The notes below the pieces were generated by a model. The model was not told where the DNA came from. It saw only the letters and a list, made by a program, of their open reading frames with translations, and did no database searches. DNA of 64,000 nt, taken from positions 372,001-436,000 of the forward strand of contig CAZCFO010000001.1 of assembly GCA_964497975.1 (NCBI GenBank), read 5' to 3'. The DNA is from JABFSS01 sp964497975 (GTDB lineage Bacteria; Patescibacteriota; Gracilibacteria; Peribacterales; Peribacteraceae). Of the stretch, positions 15,475 to 23,886 are shown piece by piece. A program made the translations under genes and the position numbers. The first letter of the stretch is position 1, and each line of letters starts with the position of its first letter.

Positions 15475-16322
15475 TGCTGAGCCAGATACGGCTCCCGGGG
15501 CTTCTCGATATGCTGTTCCCAAAACCCCCGATCGAACCCGGCCCAGTTGTGGCATCCGAAGGGAAGTTTGTTGCCATTCCTTTCGAAGCAGAACCGCGGT
15601 TCCTGTTCAAAGGAGAACGCCACAGCTTCCTCCGGCGGCGGAATATGGAATGACGGATCGAGCACGGGAGCTTCGAAGGACCAGAAGATGTCTTCGTTGA
15701 ACCATTCGGGCCTGGATTCGCGGATCGCCTTCCGCGCTTCCTTGATCCCTCTCTGTGAGAGGGATGCCGTCCCCGTTTTCATCACGCTCCGGACGCCCTT
15801 GATGAGCCGCTTGCCCATGCGCCGGATGAGGTTGAGGGCAAATTGGAGCCGGCGCAAAAGCTTGCGGTGCGGCTGATGATATTTTTTGAGGATCCGGAGA
15901 GCGGACTGGACGTTCCGCAACGACAACCCCCCGTTACCCACGGCGCCGAATTCCAGATGCTCCCCCTCATGCCTGATCCAGGGTGCCCCCACGTAATCGA
16001 TACCTTTCTGGCACCAGACAAGAAGGGAATCCGAGAAGGCCAGACAATCCAATTGGTATATCAGAATGAATTCGTAGTCCGAAAATGCTTCATAGAACTG
16101 GGGGGAAACGAGCAGTTCGCTGTAGGTGTGGGTGCCGAGGAACCACTTTCGCGGGAATGCTTTGACCGGAAGGCCGTCGAATGTGACGCCAATGTCATCG
16201 GGCGTCATGAGGAACGTGTCGTGCCCGCGGAGATGCGTGCGCAGATGATGAAACGAGATCTGTTCGTCAGGCGACATCGTTGTCTTGTAGACCGGCACGA
16301 CGATGGCGACTTTCTTAGACAT
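15456..16322 (-). CDS. DUF5672-like putative glycosyltransferase
   Basis: 288 residues. VAIVVPVYKTTMSPDEQISF at the N-terminus and LIYQLDCLAFSDSL, DYVGAPWI, FGAVGNGGLSLRN in the middle are the hallmarks of DUF5672 proteins found in glycan loci; these are thought to be GT-A-like transferases. The C-terminal part has PEEAVAFSFEQEPRF and NKLPFGCHNWAG. The start overlaps the stop of the capsule-type gene by 8 bases, so the two are translationally linked. The last seven residues (QQWKVEN) are encoded by the 7-bp repeat hairpin. Confidence 0.8.
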   Translation of the reverse strand: MSKKVAIVVPVYKTTMSPDEQISFHHLRTHLRGHDTFLMTPDDIGVTFDGLPVKAFPRKWFLGTHTYSELLVSPQFYEAFSDYEFILIYQLDCLAFSDSLLVWCQKGIDYVGAPWIRHEGEHLEFGAVGNGGLSLRNVQSALRILKKYHQPHRKLLRRLQFALNLIRRMGKRLIKGVRSVMKTGTASLSQRGIKEARKAIRESRPEWFNEDIFWSFEAPVLDPSFHIPPPEEAVAFSFEQEPRFCFERNGNKLPFGCHNWAGFDRGFWEQHIEKPREPYLAQQWKVEN

Positions 16323-17889
16323 CAATGAAGAGGGGTGATTGCAAGGAGAAGTCCAGGTTCGGGAGCTTGCGGAAGTCCGGCTTGGCCGCTTCCTGGACAT
16401 ACTCGCACATTTCCTCCCGGATGCGGTCTGCGCGCTCGCCGTAGAGCCGGGCGACCCGGTCCCAGTACCATTCGGGCATGGCCGGATCCTTTTCGTCGTT
16501 GAAAGACAGGATGGGTGCGGATGAGGAAGGGGCCCGCGCGTACCGGTAGATGTACAGGTAGGTCGCCTGCGCGCGTCGATACTGCTCTTCGCTGAGCGGG
16601 GTGATGTCGGCGAGGCCGGAGAGCGTCTGATAGTACTGTTCCTTCGTGCGCGGCTCCCGCGCGAAGCCGAGCCCGAAGTAGAAGTTGTCACCCGCGACCA
16701 CGGAGGGGATGCCGCCCATCGCGGGCATCTCGAATCCTGCGGAACCGAGGCACGTGATGACGCATTCGGCGATGGAAATGAGGCTCCGCGTGTCGATCTG
16801 CTTCTCGGGGCTGATGTAGACCACGTTCTTGGGCATGCCGATGAACAACTCCTCAAAATTCACGTCCCTGATGGGATAGAGCTTGATGGACGGGTGCTGT
16901 TTGAAGATCCAGTTCACCTCCGGATGATTTTTGGCGAACTGCAGCGTCTGGTAGAACCAGTCGTAGTAATCGCGGAAGAGCATCCAGCGGAAGTGCGAAT
17001 GCGGATAGTCATTGAGCGCGTGGAGCATGACGAAGATGTTCTTTTTCTTGGGATCCAATCCGTAATCCGCGCAGAACTTGTCGCGCGCCGCGTAGAACTT
17101 CAGATTCGGATTGAAGGCGTACATGCTGTCGAGGCTCCCCTTTCCGGCGACCTGGAAATCGAGTTCCTTCTTGAATTCCTCCTGGAGGCGGCCGCCGAGC
17201 TTTTCCAGCAGCGTATCGATGTCCTTGGGCCGGGGCGTGTACGCGTAATCGTAGACATCATCCGACGTACGATGCCGCTGGAGCGTGAGTTGATGATGCC
17301 CCGCCCGCAGGTAGCCCTCGCAGCCCATGCCGACCGCGGAGCGCAGCATCACGCCGGAACGGCCGTCGATCGCGTGGGAAACGAGCACGGCGGAAAAGCC
17401 GCCTGTGCGGATCAGCGCGCGGATTTCGTCGTGGCGGCGCATGCAGTTGTAGAGAATCCAGAGCATCGGCTTCCCGATTGCGCGGATGGTGCCGACCTTC
17501 TGCTGCGCGAGGTACGTGTCGTACGCGATGTCGCCGTAGCGGACCCCTCCGTGGGAAAACCCGACGATGTTCCGCGTGACGCACATCATCAACCAGCAGG
17601 CCGCCGCCTTCGCGGCGAGGAACAGGCGATGGAGAAGGCTCAGGCGGATGGGCCGGATGACCCGCGTGGAGGGAACGTACGACTGGAAGAGCGGCAGGTC
17701 GGCGTCGTTCTTGGCGATGATCACCGGAGTGTATCCGCGCGCCTGGTTGAGCGTGATCATCGCGAGCCCCATATTATGCTTGATCATCGGAATGCTCGGT
17801 TCTTCGACCAGGAGGAGCTTCCCCGAATCTTTCACGGGAAGGAGTGACCAGAATTGCCGATTGGTATCGATAAAAGACGTGATGGACAC
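16315..17889 (-). CDS. Capsule-type (KpsC/KpsS-like) GT-B glycosyltransferase
   Basis: 524 residues, no signal peptide. The C-terminal half has the features of capsule polysaccharide synthesis transferases: FVMLHALNDYPHSHF, VNWIFKQHPSIKLYP, YISPEKQIDTRSLISIAE and GSAGFEMPAMGGIPSVVAG, a GT-B donor-binding loop. The N-terminal half is less conserved (PVIIAKNDADLPLFQSY). KpsC/KpsS add Kdo to lipid; donor here is unknown but a CMP-nonulosonate would fit the adjacent pseudaminate genes. Start GTG 17889 lies 6 bases after TAGAAT. Confidence 0.75.
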   Translation of the reverse strand: MSITSFIDTNRQFWSLLPVKDSGKLLLVEEPSIPMIKHNMGLAMITLNQARGYTPVIIAKNDADLPLFQSYVPSTRVIRPIRLSLLHRLFLAAKAAACWLMMCVTRNIVGFSHGGVRYGDIAYDTYLAQQKVGTIRAIGKPMLWILYNCMRRHDEIRALIRTGGFSAVLVSHAIDGRSGVMLRSAVGMGCEGYLRAGHHQLTLQRHRTSDDVYDYAYTPRPKDIDTLLEKLGGRLQEEFKKELDFQVAGKGSLDSMYAFNPNLKFYAARDKFCADYGLDPKKKNIFVMLHALNDYPHSHFRWMLFRDYYDWFYQTLQFAKNHPEVNWIFKQHPSIKLYPIRDVNFEELFIGMPKNVVYISPEKQIDTRSLISIAECVITCLGSAGFEMPAMGGIPSVVAGDNFYFGLGFAREPRTKEQYYQTLSGLADITPLSEEQYRRAQATYLYIYRYARAPSSSAPILSFNDEKDPAMPEWYWDRVARLYGERADRIREEMCEYVQEAAKPDFRKLPNLDFSLQSPLFIDV

Positions 17890-17895
17890 GTCATG

Positions 17896-17901
17896 ATTCT
17901 A
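17896..17901 (-). promoter_or_regulatory. Leaderless-type -10 TAGAAT
   Basis: TAGAAT, 6 bases, GTG (17889). Confidence 0.5.
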
Positions 17902-17915
17902 CAGGATCCCGTGGG

Positions 17916-18365
17916 TCATTGGGTCAGATCCTGATGGGTGTACCCCCATTCCAGGAGTTTTTCGTAAATCGGCCGGATTTTTGCCTGAAAGGCGTCGTTC
18001 GCCGCAGCCGCGGCTGTGTCATCGGGCTCGCTTTCCCGCATGCCCCTCTGCCGCCAGAGCCGGACTTCACTGATAAATTGCCGGAGAAGCTCTGCGCGCC
18101 GCCGGTTTTCTTCCTGCAACTCCTCGACGCGGAGACCCAGCTCCGCGCAGGCACGATCGATATCCGCGAAAAACTCCTGTGCTGTCTTGTTCAATCGCCG
18201 GTCGCTGTGCCCCTGTGTTTTTGCTTTCAACCGTGAAAGCACATCCCGAAGCGATTCCCGAACATCATCCGCGTTCTGCGTCACGCGTTCGTATCCGCCC
18301 GGCAGCCGGGCATGAAAATTGTTGAGATTGATGGTCTCTTCCTGAGAAGGTCTCTCTTTTGCCAT
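17916..18365 (-). CDS. Small coiled-coil protein downstream of pseI
   Basis: 149 residues from ATG 18365, which lies 5 bases after the pseI stop, so it is in the same operon. The middle (VRESLRDVLSRLKAKTQ, then AELGLRVEELQEENRRRAEL) is a strong coiled coil. No domain, membrane span or signal peptide. Function unknown. A longer reading by 4 residues is possible but would overlap pseI. Confidence 0.75.
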   Translation of the reverse strand: MAKERPSQEETINLNNFHARLPGGYERVTQNADDVRESLRDVLSRLKAKTQGHSDRRLNKTAQEFFADIDRACAELGLRVEELQEENRRRAELLRQFISEVRLWRQRGMRESEPDDTAAAAANDAFQAKIRPIYEKLLEWGYTHQDLTQ

Positions 18366-18370
18366 AGGAA

Positions 18371-19432
18371 TCAGCAAATAAGATCGCGGGACAACGGCGT
18401 CCCTCTCCCGATAGCCTTCGCCGCTTTCTTCCCAAGCACATCATCCAGGAACTTGGGCGCCATGCCGTAGCCCGGACGGATGGAACGGACGTTTTTCTCC
18501 GTGAAGACGTCGCCCGCCTTCATGTCTTCGACGACGAAGAGCGACCGGCGGAAGACGCGGCTGGCCTCTTCCTGCTTGGTGACCTTGTATGACGGCTCTC
18601 CGAGCGCTTTCTCCGCGACGCGGATGGCTTCAACCATCTGCTTGAACTCGTGAGGCTCCAGGGAGAACGCGCTGTCGGGTCCCGGCTCTTTGCGCGAGAG
18701 CGTGAAGTGCTTCTCGATGATGCAGGCGCCGAGTGCAACAGCCGCAACAGGAACGGTGATGCCGAGCGTGTGGTCTGAGAGGCCCGCGGGAACGCCGAAG
18801 CGTCGCGAGAGATCGGCAATCGTACGCAGATTCATCTCCTCCGGAGGCGCAGGATAGGCGCTTGTGCACTTGAGCAACGCGATCTGGTTGTTTCCTTCGC
18901 CGCGCGCGGCTTCGACGGCGTCGGTGATCTCCTCCAGCGTCGCCATGCCGGTCGACATGATCATCGGCTTGCCGGTCTTCGCGACTTTGCGGATCAGCGG
19001 GACGTCGACGATCTCAAACGACGCGATCTTGTGCGCCGGGACGTTCATCTCCTCCAGGAAATCCACCGCGGTGTGATCGAAGGGCGTGGAGAAGAGATGC
19101 ATCCCGAGTTCTTCGGCGAGCTTCTTGAGCTTCGGCTGCCAGTCCCACGGCGTGTAGGCCTCGCCGTAGAGCGAATGCAGGTTTTTGCCCTCCCAGAGCG
19201 TTCCTTTGCCGATCTTGAACTCCGGCCGGTCGGACGGGATCGTGATGGTATCGGGCGTGTAGGTCTGGAGTTTGACCGCATCGGCGCCGGAGTCCTTCAT
19301 GGCGTGGATGATCTCGACGGCACGTGAATAGTCCTGACCGTGATTCGCCGACATCTCGGCGATGACGTACGCCGGATGCCCCGCGCCGATCGTGCGGTCG
19401 AGGATGCGGATGGTGGGATTCTCTGTAGGCAT
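18371..19432 (-). CDS. pseI: Pseudaminic acid synthase
   Basis: 353 residues, NeuB family. It condenses phosphoenolpyruvate with 2,4-diacylamino-2,4,6-trideoxy-L-altrose to give pseudaminic acid in the cytosol. The N-terminal TIM barrel (about 1-275) shows the PseI-type sequence: IGAGHPAYVIAEMSANHGQ, AVKLQTYTPDTITI, HLFSTPFDHTAVDFLEE, GKPMIMSTGMATLEE, IEKHFTLSR. The antifreeze-like SAF domain follows (about 290-350: FRRSLFVVEDMKAGDVF, GRGTPLSRDL). The 'IAEMSxNH' and 'TPDTxT' features favour PseI over sialic (NeuB) or legionaminic (LegI) synthases. Start ATG 19432; a TAGACT lies 12 bases upstream, CATTAT 4 bases upstream. Confidence 0.9.
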   Translation of the reverse strand: MPTENPTIRILDRTIGAGHPAYVIAEMSANHGQDYSRAVEIIHAMKDSGADAVKLQTYTPDTITIPSDRPEFKIGKGTLWEGKNLHSLYGEAYTPWDWQPKLKKLAEELGMHLFSTPFDHTAVDFLEEMNVPAHKIASFEIVDVPLIRKVAKTGKPMIMSTGMATLEEITDAVEAARGEGNNQIALLKCTSAYPAPPEEMNLRTIADLSRRFGVPAGLSDHTLGITVPVAAVALGACIIEKHFTLSRKEPGPDSAFSLEPHEFKQMVEAIRVAEKALGEPSYKVTKQEEASRVFRRSLFVVEDMKAGDVFTEKNVRSIRPGYGMAPKFLDDVLGKKAAKAIGRGTPLSRDLIC

Positions 19433-19460
19433 AGCAATAATGAGAGTCTATCACTGTTCC

Positions 19461-19621
19461 GTGTCATGGTGAGGTGCTGCGGTGGGCAGAAATGAGCGTT
19501 CCCATCATGGTTCGAGGCTCCTCGCTGCGCTCAGAGCACCTCACCATGACACTCCAGCAGCCTCGAACCATGACTGGGAATGGGATTGAACCGTCATCCT
19601 TCGACGGGCTCAGGATGACAA
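19461..19621. repeat. Composite repeat: interleaved inverted repeats A-B-A'-B' plus hairpin C
   Basis: A (19461-19478) and A' (19535-19552) are perfect 18-bp inverses. B (19499-19519) and B' (19559-19580) are inverses with one bulge. Order A-B-A'-B' allows either stem or a pseudoknot. C is GTCATCCT / AGGATGAC (19593-19600 / 19612-19619). It starts right after the PIG-L stop codon. A shorter relative lies at 20321-20399. Confidence 0.85.
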
Positions 19622-19622
19622 G

Positions 19623-20303
19623 CTATCGGATCTCGCGAATGAGGCAGAACGCTTCGGCGGCGGGCAACCCCGCGACGCTCCCCCATCGCTTGGCCTGCGC
19701 ACGGAGCGCGTCGGGCGAGCGCGGATGCGGGAAGACGCGCGCTTCGCTCTCGTACATCTGCATCGCGGAGATTTTCTTCTCGAGTGTCGCGCCGATATCG
19801 GAGAACACGCTCGGGTGGAACGCGGGCGCAAACTGCTGGAACGCCCATTCGCTCGAGGAACCGACTTCGTAGGCAAGGACTTTTTTGACGGGAGAGCCGG
19901 CCATCGCGCGCGTGGCGGTGAGCACGGAGCGGAACGTGCAGACATGATCGATGTTCAGGTCGCCGCCATGCTGCGTGTAGACGACCGCGGGTTTGACGCG
20001 TTCGACCTCGCGCTCGACGGCCTTGATGATGTCGAGCAGCGCGACGGTATCGAACCGGTTGTCCGGGAATTTCGCGAGCGTGACCTCCTTGGCGCCGAGG
20101 AACTTTCCGACGGCGTCGGCCTTCGCATGGAGAGCATCAAGCAGCTTTTGATCGGCCTGCTCGGGCTTGTCGTAGCGCGAGGTGATGCCCTCCCCAAGAA
20201 TGAGGATGGAGACGGTGTCGCCGTCCGCCGCATGCCGCGCGATGGTGCCGCCGCAGCCCAAAACTTCGTCATCCGGATGCGCTGCGACTACGAGAATATT
20301 CAT
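19623..20303 (-). CDS. PIG-L/LmbE family N-deacetylase
   Basis: 226 residues from ATG 20303 (TATACT lies 6 bases upstream, so the two extra upstream residues are excluded). The zinc site AAHPDDEVLGCGG is near the N-terminus (residues ~7-19) and the second motif HGGDLNIDHVCTF is near residue 112-124; both are diagnostic. The family removes N-acetyl groups from GlcNAc-type sugars. Within the Pse operon it could free an amino group on the nonulosonate precursor for formylation or amidination; that role is inference. It is bracketed on both sides by related repeats. Confidence 0.88.
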   Translation of the reverse strand: MNILVVAAHPDDEVLGCGGTIARHAADGDTVSILILGEGITSRYDKPEQADQKLLDALHAKADAVGKFLGAKEVTLAKFPDNRFDTVALLDIIKAVEREVERVKPAVVYTQHGGDLNIDHVCTFRSVLTATRAMAGSPVKKVLAYEVGSSSEWAFQQFAPAFHPSVFSDIGATLEKKISAMQMYESEARVFPHPRSPDALRAQAKRWGSVAGLPAAEAFCLIREIR

Positions 20304-20309
20304 GCACAA

Positions 20310-20315
20310 AGTATA
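20310..20315 (-). promoter_or_regulatory. Leaderless-type -10 TATACT for the PIG-L gene
   Basis: TATACT, 6 bases, ATG (20303). Confidence 0.5.
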
Positions 20316-20320
20316 CCGAT

Positions 20321-20399
20321 GTCATGGTGAGCTCGTCGAACCATGACTGAGAATGCTCATTGCTGGCCCCAATCATCCTTCGACGGGCTCAGGATGACA
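20321..20399. repeat. Composite hairpin repeat at 3' end of the methyltransferase gene
   Basis: Hairpin GTCATGGT / ACCATGAC (20321-20328 / 20340-20347), a spacer, then TCATCCT / AGGATGA (20373-20379 / 20391-20397). It is a shortened direct-orientation version of 19461-19621 and abuts the stop codon of the gene at 20401. Confidence 0.8.
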
Positions 20400-20400
20400 A

Positions 20401-21198
20401 TTATCGCATTCCCCTCATTTCCGCATACATGACCCATTTATGATCGATAAACGCCTTCTCTTTCGCAAAGTGGGCATCGAGCAGTTCCTGGACCGCGGAC
20501 TCGCGGGCGGCATCAAAGAAGGTCGAATTCTTCCAGTACGTCATGAGGCTGGCGGCGTCCTTCCAGACGACCTCATTCTTGAGCGTATGGACCGCGCAGT
20601 GCTCAAAGTGCGTGCCGGCCCACGGCAGCACCAGATGCGGCATGAAGTCGCGGCTCGTCCACGTGACGTACTCGGGGAGAATGACGCCCGCGCGTCCGAG
20701 GAGCGCGAAGAGCGCGCCATTGTTGGGCCCGAACGGTCCGACGATGACGATGCGGCCGCCGGGCTTGAGCGTCGTGAACAAACCGTCGAGCAGGACATCG
20801 GCCTTCTTGCTGTAGTAGAGGCCGTACGCGCAGAAGACGAGATCGAACGTCTTTCCGGCGATCTTTCCCGGCAATTCGTCCATGTCGGACTGGAGGACGG
20901 TGAGGCGATTGGCTGATGCACCCGCCTTTTCTTTGATCGATGCGAGCCCGGACTCCGATGCATCGCTGCAGGTGAGCGTGCCGGAGGGCAGGCGCTCGAG
21001 GAATTTGACGCTCTGCGCGCCGGTGCCCGCGCAGAGTTCCAGGACGGACGATGACGGATCGATCTGCAGATGACTGAAGATCCACTGGTTAAGGTCGACC
21101 TTCTGGTTCTTCGCGTTGCCCGCGATGCGCGCGTCCAGGAAGGAGGATTCCTTTGCGCGGGTGTGGATCTGGCCGGCGAGATCGTCCTTAGGCGTCAT
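20401..21198 (-). CDS. Class I SAM-dependent methyltransferase in the Pse cluster
   Basis: 265 residues. Motif I VLELCAGTGAQSVKFLE (about residues 54-70), SDASESGLASIK, FDLVFCAYGLYY and GGRIVIVGPFGPNN define a Methyltransf_11/25-type core. It overlaps the formyltransferase stop by 11 bases, so both are made from one transcript. In this context the acceptor may be a hydroxyl or amine of the Pse derivative (N- or O-methylated nonulosonates exist); substrate not readable from sequence. Confidence 0.85.
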   Translation of the reverse strand: MTPKDDLAGQIHTRAKESSFLDARIAGNAKNQKVDLNQWIFSHLQIDPSSSVLELCAGTGAQSVKFLERLPSGTLTCSDASESGLASIKEKAGASANRLTVLQSDMDELPGKIAGKTFDLVFCAYGLYYSKKADVLLDGLFTTLKPGGRIVIVGPFGPNNGALFALLGRAGVILPEYVTWTSRDFMPHLVLPWAGTHFEHCAVHTLKNEVVWKDAASLMTYWKNSTFFDAARESAVQELLDAHFAKEKAFIDHKWVMYAEMRGMR

Positions 21199-21946
21199 AG
21201 GAGAGGGAGAGGCGGAGGTAAACCTTGCGGCCCTTTTCGGTGAAGTACGCGCCGCGGTAGGGCGGGAATGTACGCGCCCGGAGGATATCGATCAATTCAC
21301 GGGCCGTGTACGTCTTGTCGGGATCGATGGCATCAATGGCATCCACGTCGCGGAAGCGGTGCCGGCTGCCGCCCTTCGCAGCCTGCTTTTTGGGCTTCAG
21401 CCTGCCCTTGGCGAGTGCCGGCCACGAGGCCCTGAAGAGCGCGAGCGCCGCGCGTTCCAGGCGGTGGTACAGGGTCTTGCCGGTATCCACGGGCTCGACG
21501 GGCACGCGCTTCTGCGCGAGGACCGCGCCGGTGTCGATGTGCTCGTCGATGGTGTGGAGCGTGACGCCTGCGGGATTGCGGTCGACGATGCTCCAGATGT
21601 TCGTGTTGGTCCCGCGGTTCCACGGGAGGAACGCCGGATGCAGATTCACGCAGCCGCGCGGGAACAGATCGAGCACGGGTTTGCGGAAGATGTACAAAAA
21701 ATAGACGGAGATGCCCATCTCCGGCTTGAGTGCGGCGATGCGCTTGCGGACCGCGGGTGAATCGAGCTTGGATCCGTCGAAAATGCGGGCTTTGGGGAGG
21801 CGGACGGCCCGGAGGATCTCCTTGCCGTACTTGCGCGTCGCGGCGGGATGGATGACGAGTCCCACGATCTCCGCGTCCTTTCGCTTGCTCAAAAATTCCG
21901 CCGCCTTCCAGCCGACCCAGCCGTTGACGAACAGAATGACGCGCAT
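21188..21946 (-). CDS. Formyltransferase (methionyl-tRNA formyltransferase-like) of the Pse cluster
   Basis: 252 residues from ATG 21946. Only the formyl_trans_N fold plus a short tail is present; true Fmt enzymes are ~310 residues. The catalytic triad of 10-formyl-THF-dependent transferases is intact: N101 and H103 in NLHPAFLPWNRG, D138 in HTIDEHIDTG. Sugar N-formyltransferases of this type (e.g. on 4-amino-4,6-dideoxy sugars) are known. It sits between pseG and a methyltransferase and no PseH acetyltransferase is seen in the window, so it may acylate the 4-amino group of the PseC product with formyl instead of acetyl (inference). TATGAT lies 6 bases before the ATG and overlaps the pseG stop. 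Confidence 0.82.
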   Translation of the reverse strand: MRVILFVNGWVGWKAAEFLSKRKDAEIVGLVIHPAATRKYGKEILRAVRLPKARIFDGSKLDSPAVRKRIAALKPEMGISVYFLYIFRKPVLDLFPRGCVNLHPAFLPWNRGTNTNIWSIVDRNPAGVTLHTIDEHIDTGAVLAQKRVPVEPVDTGKTLYHRLERAALALFRASWPALAKGRLKPKKQAAKGGSRHRFRDVDAIDAIDPDKTYTARELIDILRARTFPPYRGAYFTEKGRKVYLRLSLSYDA

Positions 21947-21952
21947 GCGGGG

Positions 21953-21958
21953 ATCATA
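21953..21958 (-). promoter_or_regulatory. Leaderless-type -10 TATGAT overlapping the pseG stop codon
   Basis: TATGAT, 6 bases, ATG (21946). The TGA inside it is the pseG stop. Confidence 0.5.
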
Positions 21959-22997
21959 GCAGTGCGTCGAGCACGCGGCCGCTGCCTTTGCCGTCGACCA
22001 CGGTGCGGCCCCGCTCGGAGAGCGTTTTGCGCAGATCCGCGGAGGAAAGCAGCGATTGGACGTTCTCGGCGATGAGCGCGGGGGACAGATCCCCATACCG
22101 CCCCATGACCACCGCCAGTTCCGCGCGGGCGATCGAGGCGGCGATGCCTTCCTGATTCGCGGCGATGGTCCCGCACGCGAACGGCACGCCCATGCAGAGC
22201 AGCTCCCACGTCGTCGTGCCGGACGCGGTGATGGCGATGTCGGCCCACGCCATCAACTCGGGCATGTTGCGCACGTCACGCTTCACCCGGATGGGGAACG
22301 GCGCCGTGGTGACGATCTCCTCGATCGCGGCTCCGTGTTGGTTCTCCCCGCCTACGAGGACCGTGACGTCGAGGTTCTTCCGCTTGAGCTTGAGCAGCCC
22401 GCGCAACACGACCGACGTGCTGTTGTCGGGATCGGATCCGCCGAGCGTGACGAGGATCTTGGATGCCATCGCGGGAAACGTCCGGAGCTTGGACGCCGCG
22501 GCAAAATCGGGGCGGAGCAACGCGTACGCGGGACCGAGGAGAACCTGCGTCGACGGAGAGCGTTCCGCATACAGACGCGGGTCTGCGCCGAGGTTCTGGT
22601 TGAGGATAAGATTGGAGGAATACCGCTTCGCATGGCCGTAATCATCCATCACGAGCGAGCGCAGCCCGCTGTTGCTGATCGTCGTCTGATAGGCATCCTC
22701 GAAACAGTAGCCGTCGAGAATGACGGCTGCTGCCTTGATCTCCGTCGCGGTCTTGAGCGTTTCCGCGGCATCACCCTGACTCCCCCGCTCTGTTGTGAGA
22801 TATCGCACCTCCGCACCGGCGGAAACAATCCTCTCTTCGAGGGGCTTGGTGGACGGAAGTGAAAGGAATGTGACGGTGCCGCCGCGCGCGCGATGCGCTT
22901 CGGCAAGGCTCAGGCAGCGGATCACGTGGCCCGTGCCGATCTCAGGACTCGCATCGGCGCGGATCAATAACCGGGTGTCTGGCGCGCGGTCCGCCAT
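21954..22997 (-). CDS. pseG: PseG-type UDP-sugar hydrolase
   Basis: 347 residues. It should hydrolyse UDP from UDP-2,4-diacylamino-2,4,6-trideoxy-beta-L-altropyranose, giving the free sugar for PseI. GT-B-like fold with the PseG signature ADASPEIGTGHVIRCLSLA; the catalytic histidine is H24. The C-terminal UDP-binding region has ILVTLGGSDPDN, ADIAITASGTTTWELLCMGVPF and NQEGIAAS. Start ATG 22997 overlaps the upstream stop as TAATG. A longer in-frame reading is rejected because it runs through the cytidylyltransferase. Confidence 0.9.
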   Translation of the reverse strand: MADRAPDTRLLIRADASPEIGTGHVIRCLSLAEAHRARGGTVTFLSLPSTKPLEERIVSAGAEVRYLTTERGSQGDAAETLKTATEIKAAAVILDGYCFEDAYQTTISNSGLRSLVMDDYGHAKRYSSNLILNQNLGADPRLYAERSPSTQVLLGPAYALLRPDFAAASKLRTFPAMASKILVTLGGSDPDNSTSVVLRGLLKLKRKNLDVTVLVGGENQHGAAIEEIVTTAPFPIRVKRDVRNMPELMAWADIAITASGTTTWELLCMGVPFACGTIAANQEGIAASIARAELAVVMGRYGDLSPALIAENVQSLLSSADLRKTLSERGRTVVDGKGSGRVLDALL

Positions 22998-23818
22998 TAC
23001 TTCTTGTCGCCGTAATACTTCTGCTGGATCGAGCGGTTGATCGCCGCGATCGCCGGCTCCTTCTTGAGCAGCTCCAGGATCTCCTTCCAGCCGAAGTCGC
23101 CCTCCTTGCCGAGCTTGTCGTACACGGTGCGGACAAAGCGCAGGTCTTTTTCGGTATCGACCGTCCAACGGTTCATGGAGAGATTCTCGGCACAGGTGAC
23201 CGACACGTGCTTGAAGAGCTTCGGATGCTCGAAGAGGTAGGGCGTCACGTGCTCGCGCTCGTAGTTCTTCTTCGCCTCCTTGCCGGCCTTCTCGAGAGCG
23301 GCCGTCGTGAAAATTTCGGCGTCGAGTCCGCGGGGATAGTGGCGGGTGAGGAAGTTGCTGCCGTAGTCGGACTTTTTCTTTTCGAATGTCGAGACGAGCT
23401 TGTCGATGATCTCGGGGTCGATGAGCGGACAGTCGGAGGTGACGCGGACGATGACATCGGCGCGCAGTTTTTTCGCGGCCTTCAGGTAGCGATCGAGCAC
23501 GTCGGATTCCGAGCCGCGGACGCAGGCGACTTTGAGGGTTTTGCAGAGTTCCTCGATGGCGTCGTCCTGGGGGAGCGTGCTGGTGGCGACCGCGACTTCG
23601 GTAACGAGCGTCGCGCGTTTGGCGCGTTCAACGGTGCGCTCAAGCATCGTTTTGCCGCCGATTTCCTTGAGGACTTTGCCCGGCAGACGGGTGGAGCCCA
23701 TGCGGGCCTGGATGATGAGAACGGTGCGGGGGCCCTTGGGAGCCTTGACGACTTTGGGGGCTTTCGCAGGCTTGGAAGCCTTCGGGGACTTGGCGGGTGT
23801 CTTCTTTTTGGTAGCCAT
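22997..23818 (-). CDS. SpsF/PseF-type cytidylyltransferase with Lys/Ala/Pro-rich N-terminal tail
   Basis: 273 residues. Residues ~30-270 are a nucleotidyltransferase: TVLIIQARMGSTRLPGKVL, then TMLERTVERA, RGSESDVLDRY and IVRVTSDCPLIDPE. This is the SpsF branch, which in Pse operons stands in for PseF and makes CMP-pseudaminate. Residues 2-28 are an unusual histone-H1-like tail of Lys, Ala, Pro and Ser (KKKTPAKSPKAS, KAPKVVKAPKG), outside the catalytic domain; it may bind anionic membranes, nucleic acid or polymer. TACCCT lies 8 bases before ATG 23818. The 68-base gap to the HisF gene stop (23887) holds no gene. Confidence 0.85.
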   Translation of the reverse strand: MATKKKTPAKSPKASKPAKAPKVVKAPKGPRTVLIIQARMGSTRLPGKVLKEIGGKTMLERTVERAKRATLVTEVAVATSTLPQDDAIEELCKTLKVACVRGSESDVLDRYLKAAKKLRADVIVRVTSDCPLIDPEIIDKLVSTFEKKKSDYGSNFLTRHYPRGLDAEIFTTAALEKAGKEAKKNYEREHVTPYLFEHPKLFKHVSVTCAENLSMNRWTVDTEKDLRFVRTVYDKLGKEGDFGWKEILELLKKEPAIAAINRSIQQKYYGDKK

Positions 23819-23886
23819 AGGGAAGAAGGGTAGCAGTATTAGCGGGAGAAAGGAGCATATTCGCTCTTAAATGCCAATAAAAGCGC

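Noticed and set aside
19461..20399. Insertion sequence around the PIG-L gene
   Set aside because: No transposase and no target duplication; the flanking repeats belong to a hairpin family also seen at other gene ends.
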